DNA from: DASVTU01 sp036387415
GTDB taxonomy: Bacteria > Acidobacteriota > Blastocatellia > Pyrinomonadales > Pyrinomonadaceae
Direction of reading: 5' to 3'
Length of the DNA: 64,000 nucleotides
NCBI GenBank assembly: GCA_036387415.1
Contig: DASVTU010000033.1
Coordinates: forward strand, 186,001 to 250,000
Shown one piece after another: positions 34,694-44,090 of the stretch. Position numbers and translations under genes: made by a program. The notes beneath the pieces were generated by a model, which saw only the letters and a list, made by a program, of their open reading frames with translations, was not told the DNA's origin and ran no database searches. The number at the start of each line of letters is the position of its first letter. Position 1 is the stretch's first letter.

Positions 34694-36004
34694 ATGAGTG
34701 TGGCTTTGAGTGTGGAGGGCGTGTCGAAGCAGTACCGGATTTACGAGCGTCCGGGCGACCGCCTGAAGGAGTCTCTGACGCGTGGACGGTTGGTGCGGCA
34801 TCGTCCTTTCTGGGCGTTGAGGGATGTGAGCTTCGAGGTCAGAAAGGGGACGACGAACGGCATCATCGGGCCGAACGGATGCGGCAAATCGACGCTGTTG
34901 CAGATTATCGCGGGCACGCTCGAACCGACGCACGGCAGCGTCCGGCATGAGGGGCGCGTCGCCGCACTGCTCGAACTCGGCGCGGGTTTCAATCCTGAGT
35001 TTACGGGCGTCGAAAACATTTACATGAACGCGGCATTGATGGGATTCTCGCGGCGCGAGACGGATGCTCTGAGGCCGGAGATTGAACGCTTCGCGGAGAT
35101 TGGCGAGTTTGTCAATCAGCCCGTGAAGACCTATTCGAGTGGCATGTACGTGCGCCTCGCGTTTGCCATCGCGTCGAGCGCCGCGCCCGAAATTTTTGTG
35201 ATTGACGAAGCGTTGGCGGTTGGCGATGCCGTCTTTCAACATCGCTGCCTTCGACGCATCAAGGAGATGCAGGAACGCGGCACGACCGTCCTTTTCGTCT
35301 CGCATGATGCGGCGGCGGTGCGTGCGCTCTGCTCGCGCGCGATTCTATTGAACGCGGGTCGTGTCGTCGCCGACGGCAAGCCTTCGGACGTGCTCAATCA
35401 GTATCAGAAGTTAATCATGGAACGCGAGGAGGCTTACGAAGCCGTCGAGCCTTCCGCCGATGCGCCGACGGAGGCGACGGAAAGCGCGGCTCTTGACGAG
35501 CAACGCGCGTCGCTTCGCTATAGTTATCGTCATGGCGACGGGAGCGCGGAAATCATCGCCGTCGAACTCGTCGATGATGCGCGTCGTTCGGTCGAGATTG
35601 CGGAGACGGGCGAGGTCGTGCTGGTGCGTATGCGCGTGCTGTTTCACGCGGACGTAGAGAGTCCGGTTATCGGTTTCCTGATTCGCAATCGCCACGGCAT
35701 ACACATCTATGGAACCAATACCAAAGAGCAACAGATTGACCTCGGCGCGGTGCGACGCGGCGAGATGCTGGAAGCGACCTTTTCATTCAATCTCTGGCTC
35801 GGCATCGACAACTATTCCATCTCGTTCGCCGTGCACAGCCACGACGGCATCAGTTACGATTGGCTTGACGGCGCACTCTTTTTTCAGATAACGAGCCAGA
35901 TTCTCATCGAAGGCGTGGCGAATCTCAACGCGGGCGCGACGACGCGACGCATCAACGCCGTCGCCGCTACAGCGTCGAGAGACGAAGCGAAAGTACGCGT
36001 CTAA
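34694..36004 (+). CDS. ABC polysaccharide exporter ATPase with Wzt-type carbohydrate-binding domain
   Basis: Residues 1-245 are an ABC ATPase: Walker A 'GPNGCGKST', Q-loop region, 'VKTYSSGMYVRLAFAIASSA' signature, Walker B 'IFVIDEALAVGD' and 'VLFVSHD'. Residues about 275-410 form a beta-rich C-terminal domain ('VVLVRMRVLFHADVESPVIGFLIRNRHGIHIYGTNT', 'YSISFAVHSHDG') as in Wzt, which reads the end of the glycan before export. I use ATG 34694 (MSVALSVEGVSKQY). It pairs with the divergent permease at 33676-34509. Confidence 0.93.
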   Translation: MSVALSVEGVSKQYRIYERPGDRLKESLTRGRLVRHRPFWALRDVSFEVRKGTTNGIIGPNGCGKSTLLQIIAGTLEPTHGSVRHEGRVAALLELGAGFNPEFTGVENIYMNAALMGFSRRETDALRPEIERFAEIGEFVNQPVKTYSSGMYVRLAFAIASSAAPEIFVIDEALAVGDAVFQHRCLRRIKEMQERGTTVLFVSHDAAAVRALCSRAILLNAGRVVADGKPSDVLNQYQKLIMEREEAYEAVEPSADAPTEATESAALDEQRASLRYSYRHGDGSAEIIAVELVDDARRSVEIAETGEVVLVRMRVLFHADVESPVIGFLIRNRHGIHIYGTNTKEQQIDLGAVRRGEMLEATFSFNLWLGIDNYSISFAVHSHDGISYDWLDGALFFQITSQILIEGVANLNAGATTRRINAVAATASRDEAKVRV

Positions 36005-36094
36005 GAATGCGACTCTACCCGTGGCAGGTCGATGCGATTCTTCATCGACCTTCTTCGCGTTCGGTTAATGTTCGGTTGAAAACAGGCGAAAGCA

Positions 36095-36889
36095 ATGGCT
36101 GACATCGAAGTGGAAAATACCCTGCGCGAGATACGCGAACGCGTGCGTGCCAACGCGCTCGACGCGCCGCCCGCGCGCCGCGCCGGGGAAGCATCCGGTG
36201 TCTCACGCATTGAAGCGACGCAAACATCGCACGTCGCCTCCGACGCGTTGATACGTCTCGAAGCGAATCTGGCAACCGTCGAACGCACTTGGAACCGTCT
36301 CCCGCCGTTATTGAGCAATCGACAGGGGTGGATGGCGCGGCTCGAACTCTGGGTCAAACGTAAGATTAAACGCGCGACACACTGGTACACATGGGAGCAG
36401 GTTAACTTCAATTCCGCCGTCCATGCCTCGCTCCGCGATTCGTTGGCGGCCTTGCGCGAAACGCTGTCGGCGCTCCGCGAAGCGTCCGGCGCGCTCGCCG
36501 CCCACGAACAACGCTTGACGCAGATGCAATCCGAGATGAACGCGCTCAGGCAAACCGGAGCGGAAACGGAGTCGAGACTCGCGGCGCAAAATACGGAACT
36601 GCGTAACTCGCTCGCGTCGGCGGTCGAAAACCTCGAACGCGCGCACGCACGACAACTCGAACAACTGCGCCGCGAACTAGACAACGCACGCGCACAGACG
36701 GAGGCCGTGCGACAGGAACAACTCGAACGCATCCAACATCTGACCGAAGAACAACGCGTCAGCTTTAAGCAACTCTCGCTCGAAGCGAGCGAGAACGCAG
36801 TGCTCTCCGACCGCGCACGCCGCCGTACCGAGTTGCGCCTCGAAGAGATTGCCAAACAACTCGAAGAAACGAGAAAGACCAATTCGTAA
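36095..36889 (+). CDS. Coiled-coil protein of the glycan locus, 264 aa
   Basis: The N-terminal part has 'RLEANLATVERTWNRLPPLL' and a basic 'RLELWVKRKIKRATHWYTWEQVNFN' block of the kind that precedes methyltransferase domains in other bacterial glycan clusters. Residues about 105-262 are a long heptad-rich coiled coil (QR/EL repeats). No methyltransferase domain follows in this chain; the next gene (36968) supplies one. It may be a scaffold for the SAM enzymes of the locus. Function not established. Confidence 0.75.
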   Translation: MADIEVENTLREIRERVRANALDAPPARRAGEASGVSRIEATQTSHVASDALIRLEANLATVERTWNRLPPLLSNRQGWMARLELWVKRKIKRATHWYTWEQVNFNSAVHASLRDSLAALRETLSALREASGALAAHEQRLTQMQSEMNALRQTGAETESRLAAQNTELRNSLASAVENLERAHARQLEQLRRELDNARAQTEAVRQEQLERIQHLTEEQRVSFKQLSLEASENAVLSDRARRRTELRLEEIAKQLEETRKTNS

Positions 36890-36967
36890 ATCGTGAATCG
36901 GCAATCGTAAATAGATAAGACCTATTCTTTCCATTCACTATTTTCCATTCACCATTTACTTTCCCTT
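36890..36967. repeat. Intergenic imperfect palindrome, unit GTAAATCGTGAATCGG
   Basis: gtaaatcgtgaatcggcaatcgtaaatag on the left is loosely complementary to ctattttccattcaccatttac on the right. The gene stop (36887-36889) is directly at its edge and the next ATG lies just past it. The words are those of the element at 219-292. Confidence 0.5.
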
Positions 36968-38398
36968 ATGTCTGACGCGTCAAAAACCAATCTCTACGCG
37001 CGCGCGGGAATCACGGATTTGGAGGAGTTTTATCGCACCAAGTTTGTTTCCGACGAAGTGTTGGACGCACGTTATTTCGCGCCGCTCAATCGGTTCGACA
37101 TGCGTTTTGCGCGAACGATGTGGGTCTATGACAACGTGCGTGCGGGTTCCTCCGTGCTTGATGTGGGATGCGGCGCGGGCATGCTTGCGCTGCTCAAACG
37201 CAAGGGCGTCGTGTTGACGGGCGTTGATTTGTCGGGCGAATGCGCGCTCGCCGCGCGACGCAACGGCTACGACGCGACATGTCAGGCGGAACTCACAAAA
37301 TTGCCTTTCGCCAACGAGAGTTTTGATTACGTCGTCAGTCTCGACGTGCTCGGACATGCCGCGTTTGAAGAGAAGGATGCGGTGCTCGCTGAAATCAAAC
37401 GCGTCTTGCGCGGCGACGGCGTGACCATGCACGGTATCGAATGCACAGACCGCGCGGCGCAAAAAGATTATGCCGAGATGAGCGCGGAGGAGTTACGGCG
37501 TTTCATCGAAGTTGACGGACACGTCGGTCTTGAGGAGGAGGAGGAACACGCCGCGCGCTTCGGTCGTTTCTTCACACACGTCGCATGGGAACCGCGCTAC
37601 GCGCTTTGTCTCAGCAGCGAAGAATTTCTGAAACAGGCCGACCGCTATGGCCTTCCCTTTGAACAGGATTTTCTCGACTACCTGCGCGGCCTCTCCTTCA
37701 AAGAGCGGCGCGCCTTCGACATGGCGATGGGCTACGTCTTCGGCAAAATCTCCGACCTCCACATCCGTCTCGCCAAGAGCGGCATCTACGTTTTTCTGAA
37801 AGCGTCCGATGCGCCGCTCGGCTCCTTCTACAACGAGCACCGCGACCGCCGCGCGCTCATCGAACCCGCTCACCGCAACACACGCGCAGCCGTTGAGACG
37901 GACGATGCCAACGATAAAGGAGACAACACAGACGAAGACAAACAGAACGACACAAACAACATCGACGCGCCGCAACGTATCTGTCTCGACCGCAACGCCG
38001 GTGCGACGTTTGACGATGGATGGTACGAGCCGAACATCCTGCCGCCCGTCGCGCGTTGGATGCGCGAACGCGGGCGCATCCGTTTCGTCGCCCCGTCGCT
38101 CTCGCGCGTGCGTCTCGATTTAACAACGCACATGCCCGAACTCGGCAGCCAACGCCCGATTCGTCTCGAACTGCTTTTGAACGGCGCGGCTCTTTGCGCC
38201 TTCTCGCTTTTCCGTTATGGCTGGCTCGAACTCGACATCACGTTGCCCGAACCGCTTCGCGTTCAAGAAGGCGCACAAGACGTGTCATGCGAACTCGAAA
38301 TACGCGCCGACCGCACATGGCAACCGCGCCCCGACGACCCTGAGAACCGCGACGACCGTGAACTGTCAATCGCCGTCTGCAATATTGAAATCGAATAG
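36968..38398 (+). CDS. SAM-dependent methyltransferase with C-terminal beta-sandwich domain
   Basis: Residues about 45-180 are a type 11 methyltransferase: 'SVLDVGCGAGMLALLKRKG', 'LTGVDLSGECALAARR', 'LPFANESFDYVVSLDVLGH'. Residues 180-300 form a variable helical part, followed by an Asp/Asn-rich linker ('DDANDKGDNTDEDKQNDTNN', about 318-338), then a jelly-roll-like C-terminal domain (350-476) resembling carbohydrate-binding modules. It probably methylates a sugar of the surface glycan. The stop codon lies in the arm of the following repeat. Confidence 0.85.
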   Translation: MSDASKTNLYARAGITDLEEFYRTKFVSDEVLDARYFAPLNRFDMRFARTMWVYDNVRAGSSVLDVGCGAGMLALLKRKGVVLTGVDLSGECALAARRNGYDATCQAELTKLPFANESFDYVVSLDVLGHAAFEEKDAVLAEIKRVLRGDGVTMHGIECTDRAAQKDYAEMSAEELRRFIEVDGHVGLEEEEEHAARFGRFFTHVAWEPRYALCLSSEEFLKQADRYGLPFEQDFLDYLRGLSFKERRAFDMAMGYVFGKISDLHIRLAKSGIYVFLKASDAPLGSFYNEHRDRRALIEPAHRNTRAAVETDDANDKGDNTDEDKQNDTNNIDAPQRICLDRNAGATFDDGWYEPNILPPVARWMRERGRIRFVAPSLSRVRLDLTTHMPELGSQRPIRLELLLNGAALCAFSLFRYGWLELDITLPEPLRVQEGAQDVSCELEIRADRTWQPRPDDPENRDDRELSIAVCNIEIE

Positions 38399-38510
38399 AC
38401 AGTAGCCAGCATAAGAACTTGTTGGACGCTTCTACAGCATCCCTCTCAACCATCACACAGGGCATGCTTTTCTACTGACTACTGACTACTGTCTATTGGC
38501 TACTATCCCT
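38395..38510. repeat. Intergenic repeat, unit CTACTGACTACTG
   Basis: atagacagtag (38395-38405), which contains the stop TAG of the methyltransferase gene, pairs perfectly with ctactgtctat (38486-38496). The right arm is a run of actgactactgactactgtctattggctac. It ends directly at the ATG of the next gene, with no ribosome site between. Confidence 0.75.
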
Positions 38511-39566
38511 ATGCCTCTTCGTAACATCCTGATTTGCACGACGCAGGTTCCCTTCACGACGGGTGGGGCGGAATCGCATGTAGAAGGGTTGCGGCGTGCG
38601 CTTGTCGCGGCAGGTTATAACGCGGAGGTGGTAGCGTTACCGTTCAAATGGTATCCGCCCGAAGAGATTATGCGTGGGGCGTTGGCATGGCGGATGCTTG
38701 ATTTGAGCGAGTCGAACGGCAAACCCGTTGACATGATTATCGGCATGAAGTTTCCCGCCTACGTCGTCGCGCACAAGAACAAAGTGCTCTGGATAATGCA
38801 CCAGTATCGCGCGGCCTACAATCTCGCGGGCACGCCCTTCGACGACCTCTCCAACTATCCTGAAGGCGCACGCATACGTGCCCTCATACATCATTGCGAC
38901 GAGCGTTTCATCCCCGAAGCACGGAAGGTTTTCGCCAACTCGAAGACGGTGGCGGAGCGTCTGCGACGTTACAATCGCATCGAGAGTGAGCCGCTTTATC
39001 ATCCGCCGCCGCGCGCCGACGTGCTGTTTTCCGGCGACGTGGGCGACTACGTTTTTTATCCGAGCCGTTTGGAGCCGCAGAAGCGACAGGAGCTTTTGAT
39101 TGAGGCGATGCGCTTTGTCGAAACGCCCGTCCGCGCCGTCTTCGCGGGCGGCACGGGCAATCTCGCGCACTACGAATCGTTGATACGACAGTACAAGGTC
39201 GGCGAACGCGTGAGCCTGCGCGGTTTCGTTTCGGAGAGCGAGATAATCGACTTGTATGCAAACGCGTTGGCGGTCTGTTATCTGCCGTTTGATGAAGACT
39301 ATGGTTATGTGACGCTGGAAGCGATGCTGTCCGGGCGTCCCGTCGTGGTGGCGCGCGACGGCGGCGGCGCGACCGAGTTTGTCGAACACGAACGCGAAGG
39401 ATTTCTCACCGAACCCGACCCGCGCGCCATCGCCGGATACATCGACACGCTCTACAACGACCGCGCACGCGCACGCGCGATGGGCGCACGCGGACGAGAG
39501 AAACTGCGAGCATTGAATCTCTCCTGGGAAAACGTCGTCGAAAAACTAATCACCGCCGCGCAGTAA
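38511..39566 (+). CDS. GT4-family glycosyltransferase
   Basis: This cytoplasmic retaining glycosyltransferase has a GT-B fold: 'TTGGAESHVEGLRRALVAAGY' at the N-terminal acceptor side, 'VFYPSRLEPQKRQELLIEAM' and 'YVTLEAMLSGRPVVVARDGGGATEFV' in the nucleotide-sugar half, with the Glu of the EX7E motif. Length 351. ATG 38511 directly follows the repeat and has no Shine-Dalgarno, so it may be translated as a leaderless or coupled message. The donor sugar cannot be predicted. Confidence 0.9.
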   Translation: MPLRNILICTTQVPFTTGGAESHVEGLRRALVAAGYNAEVVALPFKWYPPEEIMRGALAWRMLDLSESNGKPVDMIIGMKFPAYVVAHKNKVLWIMHQYRAAYNLAGTPFDDLSNYPEGARIRALIHHCDERFIPEARKVFANSKTVAERLRRYNRIESEPLYHPPPRADVLFSGDVGDYVFYPSRLEPQKRQELLIEAMRFVETPVRAVFAGGTGNLAHYESLIRQYKVGERVSLRGFVSESEIIDLYANALAVCYLPFDEDYGYVTLEAMLSGRPVVVARDGGGATEFVEHEREGFLTEPDPRAIAGYIDTLYNDRARARAMGARGREKLRALNLSWENVVEKLITAAQ

Positions 39567-39644
39567 GGCAAAAGGTAAAAGGCAAAGGTTAAGGAAAGCC
39601 ATCTTCTTTCCTTTTGCCTTTTGCCTTTTTACTTTTACCTTTTA
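39565..39644. repeat. Intergenic palindrome, unit AAAAGGCAAAAGGTAAAAGG
   Basis: The left arm (39565-39598) is a purine run of aaggcaaaaggtaaaaggcaaagg words; the right arm (39606-39644) is its pyrimidine complement, ctttccttttgccttttgcc and so on. The right arm holds the last two codons and TAA of the convergent DUF4214 gene. Confidence 0.8.
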
Positions 39645-42235
39645 ATCTGGTCTTTGTATTCGCCCGCTTCGATGAAGACGCGGCTGACGCTGCGGTGGTC
39701 GCTGGTGCGGTTGAGGTCTTGGAGCCAGAAATTGTAGCCGGAGAGATTGTTGTCGGGCGGGTCGTCGGGGTTGCGCCGGAGGTATCCGAAGTAGTGCATG
39801 AGGACGTAGGCGGCGTTGTATTCCTGTCGGTAGAGTTGACGATTTTCGACGATGCGGCGTAGCACTGATGCGCGCGAATCCGTGCCTTTGTCGAGGGCGG
39901 CGACCATCGCGTCGCGCTCGGAAGCGGCGGGCGTGACGGCGGCGTTGGCGTAGAGCGCATCAACGTACTGCTCATTGGTTTTGTTTTCGTAAAGCTGCTT
40001 GAACTCGACGCGGTTCGGCCATGCGTCGGTGAGCTCGCGCTTGTTCTGTTCCAACGCTTCTTCCCAACCACGCGCGCCGACCGAGACGCCGCGCCCCACA
40101 ATCGCCGCATCGGTCATAAACTCGTAGTATCGCGGCATGCGCCCGTAGGAAATTTTGTGGAGACGATAGACGGCGAAGGCGAGGCGCGGAAATTCGACGA
40201 GCAGTTGCGCGGGATTGCTCGAAAGCTGCGACGCATACTCGCGCGGCGCGGGTGGTGTGAGCGCGTGCTGCGATGCGCTGTTGTCGAGTTGCTGCGAAGC
40301 GGTTTCGGGCGGGCGCATGTCGTAAATCGTGATGCGGTTGTTGCGATAGAAGACGGGGAAATGCTGGTCGAAGAAGTTTTGATTGGCGAAGAGTTCGCGC
40401 CTTTCTGTCTCGCCAAGATAGACGAAATCGACATGGTAATAACGCAGCAACTCAAGCGCATCGACGCGTCCGGCATAGATGGCTTTGACATCGGCTTCGC
40501 GCTCCGTGAATTCGTAGCCGTGGCTCCAAAGCCACGCCGTGTCGCCGCGCACGATGGCACGACCCGAAAGGCTCAAGACGGGTTGGTGAATGGTTGAAGC
40601 GGTGAGAAAGAGCGAGCGCGGCGGGGTGTGTCGGCGCACGAAGTCGGCGGCGTCAATCTCTTCGTGGTTGAAGAAGATTTTGTGATTCAGATTTTCATAC
40701 TGTAGGGCAAGCAAGCCCGAAGCGACGGAGGCGAGGGCGAGCAACGCGGCGAGAAAGCGTTGGCGATGGACGCTCGCCAAACGTACGAGCCATGCGGCGA
40801 TGATGACGCAACTGGCAGCGTACCAGTAGTACATAAGTTTGATGTTGTCGTAGTCGTTCGGTGTGAAGACGACGAGCAGGGCGACGACGAACAACAACAC
40901 GAACGCGAGATAAAATTTGCGCCACGCGCGCGGCGCGGCGTGCCACGCCGGAAAGATGAGCACGAGCGGAAGGCCGACGTTGCGTAACCAGTAGAGCGGC
41001 CAGTTCGCTTCGTTATGGCCGCGCCAGCCCGGTTGCCAACGCATAAAACCCGTACCGACGACATGCCCCGTGAGACTGATGAAATGCGGCAGCGCGACCA
41101 CGACGGCGGGCAACCAGAAGGCGAGCCATGCGCGTCTCGGTCGGACGAGGAAAAGAAAGCCGCTCACCAGACCGACCGCCATGTAAGAATGCGTGTGAAA
41201 GAGTGGCAGCAAACCCGTCAGCACTCCGGCTGAAAACAGCATGTGCCGCACGTCGTCCGGCGGTTTCCCTTCCTCTGCGTCTGCTGACCATCTCTGCCAC
41301 GCAAGGGCGAAAAGAGTAAAGACCATGAGAGCGACGGGGATGCCGTAGAGGCTTGTGCGTTGCGGTAACAACGTGTCGGTGATTAAGTTCGTCCACTGAA
41401 TCTGCTCGCCGCCCATGTTGGCGTAGTTCACGTCGAGTTGCGACCAATACTCGCCGAAGCTTTTCTTGCTTGTGCGCCAACGCTCTAGGAAATAGAGGAA
41501 GCCGAGTCCGCCATTGAGGAGGAAAAGAATCGTCGCCAACACCGACGAAATTTGCCGACGTGCGTCGTCGAATTCCGGCGCGAGCGAATCGAGGATGCGA
41601 CGTGCGAAGGTGTAGAAGAGTCCGGCAATCGTGAGTGCGAGCGGCACGGCGGTCGTCAGCAACGTCGCCTGCATCTCCATGCCGAGACACATGAGCATGG
41701 CGGTCTGGAAGTCCGGCAGGAAGGGATAGAGGAGCGGCGCGGGCGGAAAGGGCGTGTAGACGGGCGGAAAATTTTGCCCGTAGAGAAACGACGTGCTAAT
41801 CGCCATGTGCCATCCCATGTCGTACCAACTGCTGCCGCCCGAATAGATGCCCTCGCTTCCGCGTTGGAGCATGCGCGTGCGGAATAGTTGTATGAAGATG
41901 GGCGCGAAGAGTGCGAGCGACAGCAGGAGTCCGGCGTAGTCGTTGCGCCAGAGTGCACGCAGAGCGACGCGTCGGCGCATGAGAAGTTTGATGACCGGAA
42001 GACAAACGACGACGGCGAGAATCCAGACGACGATGGTGAGCATCATCATCGCGACGAAAGAGAGACGACCGAGACCGCGCGCTAGAAGATACGCGCCGAG
42101 TGTGCAGAGCATCCAGCCGACGACCAATCCCCACATCGCTTGCTCGGCGTGATTGAGTAATCGCGCCGCCACGCGCCGAACTAAACCCGTACCTAGCAAG
42201 AATGCTCCGACAAGGAAAAGGAGTGCCATCGTCAT
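39635..42235 (-). CDS. GT-C-like polytopic membrane protein with C-terminal DUF4214 domain
   Basis: Residues 1-520 contain about 11-12 membrane helices with 'HMAISTSFLYGQNFPPVYTPFPP' and 'YPFLPDFQTAMLM' loops, typical of GT-C mannosyl- or oligosaccharyl-transferase-like proteins. Residues about 520-665 form a soluble domain. Residues about 665-866 are DUF4214: 'ISYGRMPRYYEFMTDAAIVGRGVSVGARGWEEAL', 'NEQYVDALYANA' and the hallmark 'VLMHYFGYLRRNPDDPPDNN' plus 'GYNFWLQDL'. Fusion of DUF4214 to a membrane glycosyltransferase is repeated in the gene at 44089. It presumably places the module in the periplasm. Sugar specificity unknown. Confidence 0.82.
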   Translation of the reverse strand: MTMALLFLVGAFLLGTGLVRRVAARLLNHAEQAMWGLVVGWMLCTLGAYLLARGLGRLSFVAMMMLTIVVWILAVVVCLPVIKLLMRRRVALRALWRNDYAGLLLSLALFAPIFIQLFRTRMLQRGSEGIYSGGSSWYDMGWHMAISTSFLYGQNFPPVYTPFPPAPLLYPFLPDFQTAMLMCLGMEMQATLLTTAVPLALTIAGLFYTFARRILDSLAPEFDDARRQISSVLATILFLLNGGLGFLYFLERWRTSKKSFGEYWSQLDVNYANMGGEQIQWTNLITDTLLPQRTSLYGIPVALMVFTLFALAWQRWSADAEEGKPPDDVRHMLFSAGVLTGLLPLFHTHSYMAVGLVSGFLFLVRPRRAWLAFWLPAVVVALPHFISLTGHVVGTGFMRWQPGWRGHNEANWPLYWLRNVGLPLVLIFPAWHAAPRAWRKFYLAFVLLFVVALLVVFTPNDYDNIKLMYYWYAASCVIIAAWLVRLASVHRQRFLAALLALASVASGLLALQYENLNHKIFFNHEEIDAADFVRRHTPPRSLFLTASTIHQPVLSLSGRAIVRGDTAWLWSHGYEFTEREADVKAIYAGRVDALELLRYYHVDFVYLGETERRELFANQNFFDQHFPVFYRNNRITIYDMRPPETASQQLDNSASQHALTPPAPREYASQLSSNPAQLLVEFPRLAFAVYRLHKISYGRMPRYYEFMTDAAIVGRGVSVGARGWEEALEQNKRELTDAWPNRVEFKQLYENKTNEQYVDALYANAAVTPAASERDAMVAALDKGTDSRASVLRRIVENRQLYRQEYNAAYVLMHYFGYLRRNPDDPPDNNLSGYNFWLQDLNRTSDHRSVSRVFIEAGEYKDQIKR

Positions 42236-42484
42236 GATGCGTCAGTTTTATCCTCGCGGATGTCGCAGGGCGTGGAAGAAACGTTCAGGCGTCGAGAGGT
42301 CTGCATCGAGGCGCGGACGGAGGCATGCGACTTCGGCGAGAGCGTCGTTTTGCCGGAGGATGTGGTCTGAGTGATAAGTTGCTTCTGGGTCGTCATGCGA
42401 TTGGGCGTCCGACGCTTTTTCGGTTGACGCATTATACCGAACCTTTCCTTTTCACAAACCCGCGACATATCATCTGCGAACAGG

Positions 42485-43996
42485 ATGAAAGAAAAGCTGA
42501 CTGAAACCTTGAACGGAGAAGACCGTCCGCGTCGTCGTCGCACGGCGTTGTTGCTATTGGGAGCGGCGCTCGTCGCGGTCGTTTATTTTCTGGGCGTGCC
42601 GGAGAACCCGCCCGGATTTTTCGTCGATGAATCTTCAATTGCTTACAACGCTCACACCATCGCGCGCGACGGCACCGACGAGCACGGCGAATCATGGCCG
42701 CTCTACTTTCGCGCCTTCGGCGAATACAAAAGCCCTCTCTACATTTACCTGCTCGCCGCGCTCTATAAACTGACGGGCGCGAGCATTGCGTCGGCGCGCG
42801 CGCTCAGTGCGCTGGCCGGAATCCTGACCGCATACTTGCTCGGCGCGTTGGCTCTACGCATGACGGGACGGACGCTGGCGGGCATGGTGGTCGGCGTCGC
42901 AGCGTCGCTCACGCCGTGGCTCTTTGAGACGAGCCGTCTGGTGTTTGAAGTTGCGTTGCTGCCGACGGTGCTCGCGCTTTTCCTGTTGCTGCTCTACGAA
43001 GCGTCGCGGCGCGAAGAGTGGTCTTGGTCGCGCGCGGCGTCGCTCGGCGTCGTGCTCGCCCTCATCACCTACACCTACTCAGCCGGGCGTCTGCTCGCGC
43101 CGCTCTACGCGCTTGGTCTTGCACTCTTTATCACGCGTAGACGCTGGCGCGGCGTCGTTCGCACATGGCTCGTTTACGCGGCGACGCTCCTGCCGCTTTT
43201 CGTCTTCAGCACACGCCATCCGGGCGCGCTCGGCGCGAGGTTCGCCGATGTTACTTTCATCAAACCCACCGACACGGCGACCGACATCGCGCTCGGCTTC
43301 GTCAAGAATTTTCTCGGCAACTTCAACCCGTGGAGTTGGCTCGTCGCGGGCGACCCTGAGCCGCGTCATCACCTGCCCGTCATGGGCAGCATGCTCGCGG
43401 CGACGGCGTTGCTCGGCGTAGCCGGACTGGTTCTGGTTCTCGTCCGCCATCGACGCGAGGCATGGTGGCGGTTCGTCGTGTATGGCCTCGCTGTGTCGGC
43501 CATTCCGTCGTCGCTGACGCTCGACCATTTTCACAGTTTGCGGCTCGTCGCCGTGCCCGTCTTCTTCCTCGTTCTCGTCGCGCCCGCTGTCGCGTGGCTC
43601 GTCGAGAATCACAGGCACGAGCGAGTGCGGCGTCACGTGTTGGCGGCGACGCTTTTTTTGTTAGTGTTGCAAGGCGCGATTTTTCAATGGCGATTTCACA
43701 GGGCAGCGTCGGAGCGTTGGCACAATTTCGATACTTTCTACCCGGAAGTTTTCGCTGCGGCAACACGTCTGCCGAATCGCCCTATCTACATCCTCGACGC
43801 ACACGCCGCGCCCGGCTACATGCATGCCTACTGGTACGGGACGCTCGGCGGCATGGACGTGTCGCGCGAGTTTGTCCGCCTGCCCAAAGATGCCACGACG
43901 CCGCCCGGCTCGCTCGTTATCAGCACCGAAATGCCCTGCACCAACTGTCAAATGATTCTGCACCGCGGCTCGTTCAGAACATACATCGCACGTTAA
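42485..43996 (+). CDS. GT39/ArnT-like membrane glycosyltransferase
   Basis: A 503-residue GT-C protein with about 11 helices. The first periplasmic loop has the acidic pair typical of the family ('NPPGFFVDESSIAYNAHTIARDG'), followed by 'YKSPLYIYLLAALYKLTGAS'. Such enzymes move a sugar from a polyprenyl-phosphate carrier in the periplasm. The C-terminal soluble part (about 410-503) has 'HAAPGYMHAYWYG' and a pair of Cys ('MPCTNC'). ATG 42485 lies right after 'aacagg'. It stands between two reverse-strand DUF4214 genes. Confidence 0.85.
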   Translation: MKEKLTETLNGEDRPRRRRTALLLLGAALVAVVYFLGVPENPPGFFVDESSIAYNAHTIARDGTDEHGESWPLYFRAFGEYKSPLYIYLLAALYKLTGASIASARALSALAGILTAYLLGALALRMTGRTLAGMVVGVAASLTPWLFETSRLVFEVALLPTVLALFLLLLYEASRREEWSWSRAASLGVVLALITYTYSAGRLLAPLYALGLALFITRRRWRGVVRTWLVYAATLLPLFVFSTRHPGALGARFADVTFIKPTDTATDIALGFVKNFLGNFNPWSWLVAGDPEPRHHLPVMGSMLAATALLGVAGLVLVLVRHRREAWWRFVVYGLAVSAIPSSLTLDHFHSLRLVAVPVFFLVLVAPAVAWLVENHRHERVRRHVLAATLFLLVLQGAIFQWRFHRAASERWHNFDTFYPEVFAAATRLPNRPIYILDAHAAPGYMHAYWYGTLGGMDVSREFVRLPKDATTPPGSLVISTEMPCTNCQMILHRGSFRTYIAR

Positions 43997-43997
43997 T

Positions 43998-44090
43998 TGC
44001 AGAATGGGAATGTGGATTAAAAGACAGGAAGCCGTTATCAATGCCGTTTGCACTTGTCCTATCAATCCGTAATCCGCAATCCGCAATCTT
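43998..44090. repeat. Intergenic repeat, unit AATCCGCAATCCG
   Basis: attgcagaatgggaatgtggatt (left) is imperfectly complementary to aatccgtaatccgcaatccgcaat (right, 44067-44090). The right arm ends at the stop of the convergent DUF4214 gene. Confidence 0.7.

Noticed and set aside
42232..42543. 103-residue reverse frame between two glycosyltransferase genes
   Set aside because: Lys/Arg/Ser/Thr-rich without features, overlapping the start of the GT39 gene.
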